The notes beneath the pieces were generated by a model. That model was not told the origin of the DNA. It did not search any database and was given only the letters and a program-made list of their open reading frames with translations. A stretch of 64,000 nt of DNA from Actinoplanes sp. NBRC 103695 (GTDB lineage Bacteria; Actinomycetota; Actinomycetes; Mycobacteriales; Micromonosporaceae), in the NCBI RefSeq assembly GCF_030269485.1, contig NZ_BSTL01000005.1:293010-357009 (forward strand), given 5' to 3'. The position numbers were made by a program, and so were the translations under genes. Every line of letters starts with the position of its first letter. The stretch's first letter is position 1. This document shows, in pieces, positions 8,101 through 16,068 of the stretch.

Positions 8101-10011
8101 ATGAGCGAAGCCCTCCCCACTCCGTACGGCCTGCTCGGCTCGATCACCGCACCGGGCGATCTCAAGCGCCTCAGCAACGAGCAGTTGACGCTGCTCGCGG
8201 CCGAGATCCGCGACTTCCTGGTGGCCAAGGTGTCGCGCACCGGCGGGCACCTGGGTCCGAACCTGGGGGTGGTGGAGCTGACGCTCGCGCTGCACCGGGT
8301 CTTCGACTCGCCACGCGACCGCATCCTCTTCGACACCGGCCACCAGGCGTACGTGCACAAGATGGTGACCGGGCGGCAGGGCGGCTTCGACATGCTCCGC
8401 CAGCGCGGTGGCCTGTCCGGCTACCCGAGCCAGGCGGAGAGCGAGCACGACCTGATCGAGAACTCGCACGCCTCCACCGCCCTGTCGTACGCGGACGGCA
8501 TCGCCAAGGCGTTCGCGCTGCGCGGCGAGGAGCGGCACACAGTGGCCGTGGTCGGCGACGGCGCGCTCACCGGCGGCATGTGCTGGGAAGCGCTGAACAA
8601 CATCGCCGCGGCGAAGAACCGGCTGGTCATCGTCGTCAACGACAACGGCCGCTCGTACGCGCCGACGATCGGCGGCCTGGCCGACCACCTCGCCACGTTG
8701 CGCCTCAACCCGGGCTACGAGAAGGTCCTCGACCTGGTCAAGGACGCGCTGGGCTCGACGCCGCTGATCGGCCGGCCGGCCTACGAGGTGCTGCACGCGG
8801 TCAAGCGCGGCATCAAGGACGCGGTCAGCCCGCAGCCCATGTTCGAGGACCTGGGCCTCAAATATGTCGGCCCGGTGGACGGCCACGACGAGCAGGCGAT
8901 GGAATCCGCCCTGCGCAAGGCCAAGGGCTTCAACCAGCCGGTCATCGTGCACGCGGTGACCCGCAAGGGCTACGGCTACCGCCCCGCCGAGCAGGACGAG
9001 GCGGACTGCCTGCACGGCCCGGGCGCCTTCGACCCGCAGACCGGCGCGCTGACCGCCAAGCCTTCGGTGAAGTGGACGAACGTCTTCGCCGAGGAGCTCG
9101 TGGCGATCGCCGACGAGCGGCCGGACGTCGTCGGCATCACCGCCGCGATGGCCGAGCCGACCGGCATCGCGGCGCTGGCCGCCAAGCACCCGGAGCGGGT
9201 CTACGACGTCGGCATCGCCGAGCAGCACGCGATCACCAGCGCGGCCGGCCTGGCGATGGGCGGCCTGCACCCGGTGGTCGCGCTCTACTCGACCTTCCTC
9301 AACCGGGCCTTCGACCAGGTGCTGCTGGACGTGGCGATGCACCGGCTGCCGGTGACCATCGTGCTGGACCGGGCCGGGATCACCGGACCGGACGGGCCGA
9401 GCCACTACGGCATCTGGGACATGAGCGTCTTCGGCGTGGTGCCGGGCCTGCGGATCGCCGCGCCGCGCGACGCCACCACCCTGCGCGAGGAGGTGCGCGA
9501 GGCGATCGCCGTGGACGACGGCCCGACGATCGTGCGTTTCCCGACCGGCTCGGTGGCCGCCGACCTGCCCGCGCTGCGCCGGGTCGGCCCGGTCGACGTG
9601 CTCCGCGAGGACGACCGCAAGGACGTGCTCCTGGTCGGGGTGGGCGCGTTCGCCGCGCTGGGCATGCAGGCCGCGGAGCGGATCGCCGAGCAGGGGTACG
9701 GCGTGACGGTCGTCGACCCGCGCTGGGTCCGCCCGGTGCCGATCGAGCTGGCCGGCCTGGCCCGGGGGCACCGCCTGGTCGTGACGCTGGAGGACGGCGT
9801 GCGCGCCGGTGGCGTCGGCGATGCCGTGGCGGCGATGCTGCGGGACGCCGGGGTGCACACGCCGCTGCGCGACTTCGGCGTGCCGGGGGGCTTCCACGCG
9901 CACGGCACCCGTGCCGAGATCCTGGCCGAGCTGGGCCTCACCCCGCAGGAGGTCGCCCTGGCGGTGACCGAGGCGGTGTCCCAGATCGAGGAGGAGCACG
10001 CCCGCCTCTAG
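8101..10011 (+). CDS. dxs: 1-deoxy-D-xylulose-5-phosphate synthase
   Basis: 636 residues, normal length for DXS. It condenses pyruvate with glyceraldehyde 3-phosphate, the first step of the MEP isoprenoid pathway, using thiamine diphosphate. The ThDP/Mg motif [16 protein letters not shown] is at ~152, the transketolase-like catalytic glutamate lies in [17 protein letters not shown] at ~373, and the pyrimidine-domain segment [15 protein letters not shown] follows. The C-terminal transketolase domain is complete. ATG 8101 is chosen because the family N-terminus ([15 protein letters not shown]) begins just after it; the frame extends upstream without homology. A hairpin terminator follows at once. 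Confidence 0.95.
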   Translation: MSEALPTPYGLLGSITAPGDLKRLSNEQLTLLAAEIRDFLVAKVSRTGGHLGPNLGVVELTLALHRVFDSPRDRILFDTGHQAYVHKMVTGRQGGFDMLRQRGGLSGYPSQAESEHDLIENSHASTALSYADGIAKAFALRGEERHTVAVVGDGALTGGMCWEALNNIAAAKNRLVIVVNDNGRSYAPTIGGLADHLATLRLNPGYEKVLDLVKDALGSTPLIGRPAYEVLHAVKRGIKDAVSPQPMFEDLGLKYVGPVDGHDEQAMESALRKAKGFNQPVIVHAVTRKGYGYRPAEQDEADCLHGPGAFDPQTGALTAKPSVKWTNVFAEELVAIADERPDVVGITAAMAEPTGIAALAAKHPERVYDVGIAEQHAITSAAGLAMGGLHPVVALYSTFLNRAFDQVLLDVAMHRLPVTIVLDRAGITGPDGPSHYGIWDMSVFGVVPGLRIAAPRDATTLREEVREAIAVDDGPTIVRFPTGSVAADLPALRRVGPVDVLREDDRKDVLLVGVGAFAALGMQAAERIAEQGYGVTVVDPRWVRPVPIELAGLARGHRLVVTLEDGVRAGGVGDAVAAMLRDAGVHTPLRDFGVPGGFHAHGTRAEILAELGLTPQEVALAVTEAVSQIEEEHARL

Positions 10012-10017
10012 GCCTCT

Positions 10018-10039
10018 GAAATCGCCGACGGGCGGTTTC
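10018..10039 (+). terminator. Hairpin terminator after dxs
   Basis: GAAATCGCC-GACG-GGCGGTTTC forms a 9-bp stem (one G-T pair) with a tetraloop, followed by GTTATTC. It starts 6 bp after the dxs stop codon. Confidence 0.65.
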
Positions 10040-10064
10040 GTTATTCAGCCGTTACCTTTGGGGC

Positions 10065-11381
10065 ATGGCGGCGGAGACGTTCGGTGAGAACACGATCATC
10101 ATCGATCTCGGCCTGGACCGCGGCGAGCCGGAGACCTACCGGAAACCGACCCGCTCGACCGTGGCTCCGTGGTTCGCGCCGATGATGGTCGCGATCATCG
10201 TGCTGCTCGTCGCCAGCGCCTCCACGGCACCACCCGCGCCGGCCCTGACCCCGCTGCTCAGCCTGCGGGTCGGTCCGGCCGACACCTACGCGCTGACCGG
10301 CAACAACGAGCTGCTGGCGCAGACGCAGGGCTCGCTGGCCGCGTACGACCTGGCCAGCGGCGCCCGGCGCTGGGAGATCTCGTCGGACCGGCCGACCTAC
10401 CGGCTGCGCACCGCCAACGGCCTGGTGCTGATGCGGCCGTGGTCGTCCTACGGCCCCGGCCAGCCGAACACCACGGCGCTGTCGCTGGCGACCGGTCTGA
10501 CCCGGTGGCGGCACGACGGCACGGTGATGAACCTCACCGGCAGCGAGGCGCTGCTCGGGGTCTTCGCGGTCCGCAGCGGCGGCACCAACCGCCGCGTCCA
10601 GGGTCCGGTCCAGTCGCTCCAGCCGGTCGACGGCACCGTGCTCTGGCAGGTCGACGTGCCCGGCACCGCGGTGCTGCTCGGCGTGCCCGGCCCCGGCGAC
10701 GCGGGCACCCGGATGATGCTGGTGCACGACGACCGCACCGCAGCCGTGCACGACCTCGCCACCGGGGAGAAGCTCGTCTCCACCCAGCTGCCACCGGCCA
10801 ACTACGGCCCGGAGAACCCGGCCGTCTCCGGCGGGCTGATCCTGCTGAGGCACCTCGGCCGGGACGGCGCGGTGGTCTCCGCCTACGACCCGGTCACCCT
10901 GCAGCGGCTCTGGCAGCGGCCCGCCGACAAGGTTTACGAGGTGCGCGACTGCGGGCCGGTGGCCTGCCTCAACTCGCCGGACGGCGTGCGCGGCATCGAC
11001 CCGGCCAGCGGCGTGCAGCGCTGGTTCCGGTCCGGGTGGCGAGGCGTCGAGCAGCGCGGCGGGCTGACCGTGGCGTACGGGTCCGCCGGCGGGAGCACCC
11101 AGGCGGCCGGAATCATCAACCCCTCGACCGGCGAGGTGCTCGTCGACCTGCACGGCTGGCGGGTGGTCGGCGGGGACGCCGGTGACCACCTGCTGGTGAC
11201 CCGGGAGGTGGAGGCCGGAGCACGTACGATGGTCGCCGTCGCGAGGCCGGGACTGTCCGGGCCGCGACCGCTGGCCGACCTGCAGCCGGGCACCGGTGAC
11301 TGTCAGGCCGCGCCGGGCCGGTTGGTGTGCCGGTCGACCTCGGGCGAGCTGGTCGTCTGGGCGTACGCGCCGAAGGAGTGA
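10065..11381 (+). CDS. Membrane-anchored PQQ-like beta-propeller protein, copy 1
   Basis: 438 residues. A short cytoplasmic N-terminus carries the motif NTIIIDLGLDRG (residues 9-20), then one membrane helix (WFAPMMVAIIVLLVASAS, ~46-63), then an extracytoplasmic propeller made of repeated blades such as LAAYDLASGARRWEI and VSAYDPVTLQRLWQRP. Two cysteine pairs are shared with the next two genes: CGPVAC (Cx4C) and CQAAPGRLVC (Cx8C, near the C-terminus). No PQQ-ligand residues can be assigned, so the blade fold does not imply dehydrogenase activity. It heads a tandem triplet of paralogues lying upstream of a two-component system. The function is unknown. Confidence 0.75.
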   Translation: MAAETFGENTIIIDLGLDRGEPETYRKPTRSTVAPWFAPMMVAIIVLLVASASTAPPAPALTPLLSLRVGPADTYALTGNNELLAQTQGSLAAYDLASGARRWEISSDRPTYRLRTANGLVLMRPWSSYGPGQPNTTALSLATGLTRWRHDGTVMNLTGSEALLGVFAVRSGGTNRRVQGPVQSLQPVDGTVLWQVDVPGTAVLLGVPGPGDAGTRMMLVHDDRTAAVHDLATGEKLVSTQLPPANYGPENPAVSGGLILLRHLGRDGAVVSAYDPVTLQRLWQRPADKVYEVRDCGPVACLNSPDGVRGIDPASGVQRWFRSGWRGVEQRGGLTVAYGSAGGSTQAAGIINPSTGEVLVDLHGWRVVGGDAGDHLLVTREVEAGARTMVAVARPGLSGPRPLADLQPGTGDCQAAPGRLVCRSTSGELVVWAYAPKE

Positions 11382-11386
11382 CGCTG

Positions 11387-12688
11387 GTGGCGGTGATCGA
11401 GCTCGACACCGGTCCCGCTCCCGCCGCCACGACGCATCCGCCGGTCCGCCTGTCCCGCCCGGCCGGCCTGGTCGCCGCGGTCCTGCTGCTGTTCGCGCTC
11501 GGCGGCGCCGCCCCGATCACCCCGGTGATGTGGCGGCCGCTCGGCTCGATCCCGCTGGCCACCGACGGCACGGTCACGATGACCGGCGACCGCATCGTCA
11601 CGATCAGCGACGGCGACCTGACGCGGAAGGTCAGCGTCTGGCAGGCGGACGGCCCACGCCGGCTGTGGACCGCCACGACCGCGATGACCGAGCCCGGCGC
11701 CGACGTCGTGGTCCTGTCCGGCGCCCGGGTCGTCGTCGCCGGCGACACCGTCCTGGTCTGGCGGCCCGACTACCGGACCGCGGCGCTGGACCTGAACACC
11801 GGCCGCCTGCGTTTCGTGGCGCGTGCGCGGGTCGAGACCGCCGCGCCCGGGGTCGGCGTCACCCGCGAGTCGGTGTTCCGGCCCGGCAGCGAGTACGACC
11901 AGCAATCCGGCGACGCCGGCCCGCTCTACTTCGCGGAGGACGGGCGGGCGTACCGGGAGCCGCCGCTGAGCTCCGCCCTGATCGGCGTCGACCTCAATGA
12001 CGGCCGCGAGCTGTGGCGCCTGCCGCTGCGGGGTCTCGGCCTCACCAGCGCCGTCCGCGACGGTCTGCTGGTCCTCTCGGCCGATCGCATCCAGGTGGTC
12101 GACCCGGCGACCGGACGGGTGCTGCGGGAACGCGCGTCGGGCGGTGCCTGGGCGGACGTGTTCGACGACGTGGTGGTGGTCCAGGAGGAGCAGCGGACCG
12201 TCGGGTACGACATCGCCACCCTCACCCCGCGCTGGACGTCGCCGGTCCGGCTGCTCAGCGACACCATCACCGGCGCCCGCTGCGACGGAGTGCTCTGCCG
12301 GCGTGACCGGGACGCCGTCAAAGTGATCGACCCGGTGACCAACACGACCGTGTGGCAGACCGGGCGCGAGGTCAGCCTCCGCCGGGAGGGCGCCGTCGTC
12401 ATCGAGTACGACAGTCTCACCCAGCGGCCGCTCCGGCTGAACGACGCCCGCACCGGCCGGACGATCGAGGACCTCCGGGGCTGGCAGACGGTGAGCGTGC
12501 TCACCGGGGGCGATCCGCTGCTGTCCCGGGTCGAGCCGGGCGCGAGGCGGATGAGTTTCGCGGTGGTGCGGGCCGGGAGGATCCAACCTCTGGGGTACGC
12601 CGGCAGCATCGTCCGCGACTGCCGGGCGGCGGACGGCCTCGCGGTGTGCCGGACCGATGAGAGCGTCGAGCTCTTCGCCTACCGCTGA
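11387..12688 (+). CDS. Membrane-anchored PQQ-like beta-propeller protein, copy 2
   Basis: 433 residues, paralogue of the preceding gene. The start GTG 11387 is chosen because AAGGAG lies 8 bp before it, inside the last codons of copy 1. The N-terminus MAVIELDTG corresponds to the IIIDLG motif of copy 1; a membrane helix (GLVAAVLLLFALGGAAPI) and propeller blades (IGVDLNDGRELWRLPL, IQVVDPATGRVLRERA) follow. The shared cysteine pairs are CDGVLC and CRAADGLAVC. The gene is probably co-transcribed and coupled with copy 1. The role is unknown; an extracellular sensor or scaffold is possible but not shown. Confidence 0.75.
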   Translation: MAVIELDTGPAPAATTHPPVRLSRPAGLVAAVLLLFALGGAAPITPVMWRPLGSIPLATDGTVTMTGDRIVTISDGDLTRKVSVWQADGPRRLWTATTAMTEPGADVVVLSGARVVVAGDTVLVWRPDYRTAALDLNTGRLRFVARARVETAAPGVGVTRESVFRPGSEYDQQSGDAGPLYFAEDGRAYREPPLSSALIGVDLNDGRELWRLPLRGLGLTSAVRDGLLVLSADRIQVVDPATGRVLRERASGGAWADVFDDVVVVQEEQRTVGYDIATLTPRWTSPVRLLSDTITGARCDGVLCRRDRDAVKVIDPVTNTTVWQTGREVSLRREGAVVIEYDSLTQRPLRLNDARTGRTIEDLRGWQTVSVLTGGDPLLSRVEPGARRMSFAVVRAGRIQPLGYAGSIVRDCRAADGLAVCRTDESVELFAYR

Positions 12689-12736
12689 CTCTCCCGCCGT
12701 CTATCGCCGACGGTGTGTGCGGCGCACAATCGAGCC

Positions 12737-14062
12737 GTGAGCGAGGCGCTGATCGACCTCGGCGTGGTGACCCGGACGGAACCGGTCGTCCCGCCGCCCG
12801 AGCCGCTGCGCCTGCGCCCGCCGGTGCTGCGGCTGCTCTCCGGCCTGGTCGGTCTCGCCCTGCTCGCCACCCTGACCGGCGCCGCGCACACCACGCCGCC
12901 GGCACCGCCGACCGTGGTGCCGGCCGGGCTCGGCGACGCCACCTTCGTCACCGCCGACCGGCTGTTCGTGGTCGAGGCCGGCCCGTTCCCGCCCGGCGCC
13001 CCGGCCACCGACAAGGTGATCAACGAGTACACGCTGCCGGACGGCGCCCTGCTCTCCCGGACCACCGCGACGGTCACCGGTGCGATCGTCAACGTGCTCG
13101 CCGCCGGGCCGCTGATCCTGATCACCTACCAGGTCGACTCGCTGGAGACCGAGGCTTCCATGGCGCTGGTCGCGGGCACCGGCCGCACGCTGTGGCGACG
13201 GCCGTCCCGGCTGCTCAGCGTCGCCCGGGACGACGGTCTGGTACTGCTCCGGCAGAACAGCCCGCGGCCCGGACCGCGCACCTGGTACGGCGTCGACCTG
13301 ACCACCGGCGCGGTCCGCTGGACGGCCGACGAGCCGATGCGCGGGTTCACCGCTGAGTCCGGGTCGGATCCGGGCGGCTTTCCGCGCACGCTGATAACCG
13401 CCGCTGACACGGGTGACATCAGCGTCCGGGACACCCGTACCGGAGAGGTCGTCGCCCAGAAGAAGGTCCGCCTCCGTGCCGCTCCGCGCGGAGCCGACGT
13501 GCCGATCTGGGTGGCCGGCGACCTGCTCCTGGTCGGCGCGCCGACCGGCACCGACGCCTACCGTCTGCCCGGCCTGACCCCCGGCTGGCACAGCGACGTC
13601 GACCTCAGCGGGCGCTGGGTGCAGGACGGCTGCGCCACCGGGATCTGCGCGCTGAGCTGGCAGGGCGGGCTGTGGCTGATCGACCGGCGGAGCGGCGCCC
13701 GGCGCTGGACCGGCGACCGGTGGAACTTCGCCGACCAGGCCGGCCGCTACCTGCTGGCCACCGCCAACGAGCCGGGGGAGCGCGGCCGGGTGGTGTCGGT
13801 GCTCGACCCGGACACCGGTGACGTCCGGGGCGACTTCGGGCGCTGGCACTCGCTCGGCGCGGCCGGCCGCGACGGGATGGTCATCGGGCTGCGCGAGCAC
13901 CTGGCCGACGACAAGGTCTTCTACGCCCGGCTCGACCCGGCCACGCTGCGGGTCCGGGTGCTGGGCGCGGCCGAGGAGGTGTCCGGTGACTGCCGGACGA
14001 CGGCCGACGTGCTGGTCTGCCGGCGGATCGACGCCTCGGTCGGACTGTGGCGCCTGAAGTAG
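12737..14062 (+). CDS. Membrane-anchored PQQ-like beta-propeller protein, copy 3
   Basis: 441 residues, third paralogue. The N-terminus SEALIDLGVVTRTEPV again carries the I-D-L-G motif before the membrane helix (LLSGLVGLALLATLTGAA) and the propeller. Blade motifs include YGVDLTTGAVRWTADE and LIDRRSGARRWTGDRW. The cysteine pairs are CATGIC and CRTTADVLVC, in the same order and spacing as copies 1 and 2. The start could also be GTG 12713; the later GTG is preferred because it places the conserved motif at the very N-terminus as in copy 2. A 48-bp gap with a weak hairpin separates it from copy 2. Confidence 0.72.
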   Translation: MSEALIDLGVVTRTEPVVPPPEPLRLRPPVLRLLSGLVGLALLATLTGAAHTTPPAPPTVVPAGLGDATFVTADRLFVVEAGPFPPGAPATDKVINEYTLPDGALLSRTTATVTGAIVNVLAAGPLILITYQVDSLETEASMALVAGTGRTLWRRPSRLLSVARDDGLVLLRQNSPRPGPRTWYGVDLTTGAVRWTADEPMRGFTAESGSDPGGFPRTLITAADTGDISVRDTRTGEVVAQKKVRLRAAPRGADVPIWVAGDLLLVGAPTGTDAYRLPGLTPGWHSDVDLSGRWVQDGCATGICALSWQGGLWLIDRRSGARRWTGDRWNFADQAGRYLLATANEPGERGRVVSVLDPDTGDVRGDFGRWHSLGAAGRDGMVIGLREHLADDKVFYARLDPATLRVRVLGAAEEVSGDCRTTADVLVCRRIDASVGLWRLK

Positions 14063-14131
14063 CCTTCACGCAGGGCTCACGGCCTCTGTACGAGGCTTGG
14101 CGGCGGCGGGTCAGAGTCGGGAGGCGCGGAC

Positions 14132-14824
14132 GTGCGCGTGCTGGTGGTGGAAGACGAGCGGAACCTCTGCGACGCGATCGCGCGCGGGTTGCGACGCAAA
14201 GGCATGGCGGTGGACGTCGCGTACGACGGGCCGACCGGCCACGAGATGGCCTACGTGACCCGGTACGACGTGGTCGTGCTGGACCGTGACCTGCCGGGGA
14301 TGCACGGCGACGAGATCTGTGCGGCGCTGGTCGCCTCCGGGGCGCTGACCCGGGTGCTGATGCTGACCGCCAGCGGCACCGTCGCCGACCGGGTCGAGGG
14401 GCTCCAGCTCGGCGCCGACGACTACCTGCCCAAGCCGTTCGCCTTCGACGAGCTGGTCGCCCGGGTGCAGGCCCTCGGCCGCCGGGCCACGCCCGCCGCG
14501 CCGCCGGTGCTCACCGTCGGCGACCTGATGCTCGACCAGACCCGCCGGGTGGTCACCCGCGGCGGCACGCCGATCGACCTCACCAACAAGGAGTTCGGCG
14601 TGCTGGAGGAACTGCTCAAGGCGCGCGGCGGCGTGGTGTCCAGCGAGGAGCTGCTGGAACGCGTCTGGGACGCCAACACCGATCCGTTCACCACCACGGT
14701 CCGGGTGACCGTGATGACGTTGCGGAAGAAGGTCGGCGACCCGCCGCTGATCGAGACCGTGGTCGGGGCCGGTTACCGGGTGCCCGAGCCGGTCGTGGTG
14801 ACGCCCGCCGGCGGCTCGGCGTGA
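14132..14824 (+). CDS. OmpR/PhoB-family response regulator
   Basis: 230 residues. The receiver domain has the acidic pair at the start (VVEDERN), phosphoacceptor Asp51 in VVVLDRDLPG, and the conserved Lys101 in YLPKPF. The C-terminal winged-helix DNA-binding domain covers ~140-225 (LTNKEFGVLEELLKARGGVVSSEELLERVW has its usual recognition region; RVTVMTLRKKVG; VVGAGYRVPEP). It overlaps the downstream sensor kinase by 4 bp (GTGA), so the two form a cognate pair. Regulated genes are unknown; the upstream propeller triplet on the same strand is a plausible neighbour target. Confidence 0.92.
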   Translation: MRVLVVEDERNLCDAIARGLRRKGMAVDVAYDGPTGHEMAYVTRYDVVVLDRDLPGMHGDEICAALVASGALTRVLMLTASGTVADRVEGLQLGADDYLPKPFAFDELVARVQALGRRATPAAPPVLTVGDLMLDQTRRVVTRGGTPIDLTNKEFGVLEELLKARGGVVSSEELLERVWDANTDPFTTTVRVTVMTLRKKVGDPPLIETVVGAGYRVPEPVVVTPAGGSA

Positions 14825-16068
14825 CCGTCTATCTGGGTCGCAACCAGGCCCGGAACTGGTTGCGACCGACCCTGCGGTTGCGGCTGACGCTGCTCAACGG
14901 GATCCTGCTGGTCGGCGCCGGCGCCATCCTGGTGCTGCTCGCCTGGCTGCTGGTCGGCGACGCGCTGCACCCGGCCGACGAGCTCAAGGCCGGGACGCAG
15001 GTGGTGCTCACCAACGGCCAGACCCTCGACGCCCTCGACTGGCAGCGTGAGCTGGTCGACCGCGCGTCGCAGGAATTGCTGCTCAAGGGCCTGCTCGCGT
15101 TGTTCGCCATCGGGATGATCGGCATCGCCGGCGCGTACGCGGTGGCCGGTCGCGCCCTGCGCCCGCTGCACAACGTCACCGCGACCGCCCGGCGGCTCGG
15201 TGAGGAGACGCTCGACCAGCGCATCCGGTACGCCGGGGCGGACGACGAGGTGGCCGAACTGGCCCGCACGTTCGACGCGATGCTGGACAGGCTGGCCGGG
15301 GCGTTCGAGTCGCAGAAACGGTTCGTGGCCAACGCGTCGCACGAGCTGCGCACCCCGCTGGCCGTGATGCGCACCGAGATCGACGTGACCCTCAGCGACG
15401 ACGAGGCCGACGTGGCCGAGTACCGGCGCATGGCAAAGGTCGTCCGCAACGCCTCGGAACGCGCGAACGGACTGGTCGACGCCCTGCTGGTGCTGGCGCG
15501 CAGCGAGGCGCAGTCCGGCCGCCGCCTGGTCCGCAAGGTCCCCGCCGACCTGGCGACGTCGGTCTACAACGCGCTGTCCGCGGTCAAAGCGGAGGCCGAG
15601 CGGATGAAACTCGACGTGACGACCGACCTCGAGCCGGCGTCCGTGGTCGGCGACCCCAGCCTGCTCGACCGCCTGGCGGGCAACCTGATCGAGAACGCGA
15701 TCCGCTACAACCACCTGATGGGCAAGCTCTGGCTGCGCACCGCGACGGTGGACGGCCAGGCCCGCCTGGTCGTCGGCAACACCGGCTACGAGGTCGAGCC
15801 GGCCGACGTGCCGGGGCTGTTCGAGCCGTTCCGCCGGGGCGGGTGGGAACGCACCGGGTCGCGCGGCTCCGGCCTGGGACTCTCCATCGTGCGAGCCGTG
15901 TGCGACGCGCACGGCGGCACGGTGTCGGCGGTCGCCCAGCAGGGCGGTGGTCTGGAGATCACCGTGTCCCTGCCGGGCGCCGACACGACTCCGGTGGTCG
16001 CCGCGACCGCCACCGTGCCGCGGGCCAAAGGGCTGGGTGTCGCCCCTAGAGCAGCCGGTCCAGGGTGA
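14821..16068 (+). CDS. Sensor histidine kinase (HAMP-HisKA-HATPase)
   Basis: 415 residues. Membrane helix 1 (LLNGILLVGAGAILVLLAWL) and helix 2 (LLLKGLLALFAIGMIGIAGA) enclose only about 45 extracytoplasmic residues, so the input domain is small. HAMP follows, then the phosphoacceptor His174 in ASHELRTPLAVM, the N-box NLIENAIRYN and the G2 box GSGLGLSIV. It should autophosphorylate and act on the response regulator it overlaps. The C-terminal tail is short and Ala/Pro-rich. Its 3' end overlaps the convergent molybdenum-hydroxylase gene by 23 bp. Confidence 0.92.
   Translation: MTVYLGRNQARNWLRPTLRLRLTLLNGILLVGAGAILVLLAWLLVGDALHPADELKAGTQVVLTNGQTLDALDWQRELVDRASQELLLKGLLALFAIGMIGIAGAYAVAGRALRPLHNVTATARRLGEETLDQRIRYAGADDEVAELARTFDAMLDRLAGAFESQKRFVANASHELRTPLAVMRTEIDVTLSDDEADVAEYRRMAKVVRNASERANGLVDALLVLARSEAQSGRRLVRKVPADLATSVYNALSAVKAEAERMKLDVTTDLEPASVVGDPSLLDRLAGNLIENAIRYNHLMGKLWLRTATVDGQARLVVGNTGYEVEPADVPGLFEPFRRGGWERTGSRGSGLGLSIVRAVCDAHGGTVSAVAQQGGGLEITVSLPGADTTPVVAATATVPRAKGLGVAPRAAGPG

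Noticed and set aside
10065..14062. PQQ-dependent dehydrogenases
   Set aside because: Only the blade-type repeats are present; PQQ and metal ligands, the Cys-Cys ring and a secretion signal of such enzymes are not seen, so only the fold is claimed.
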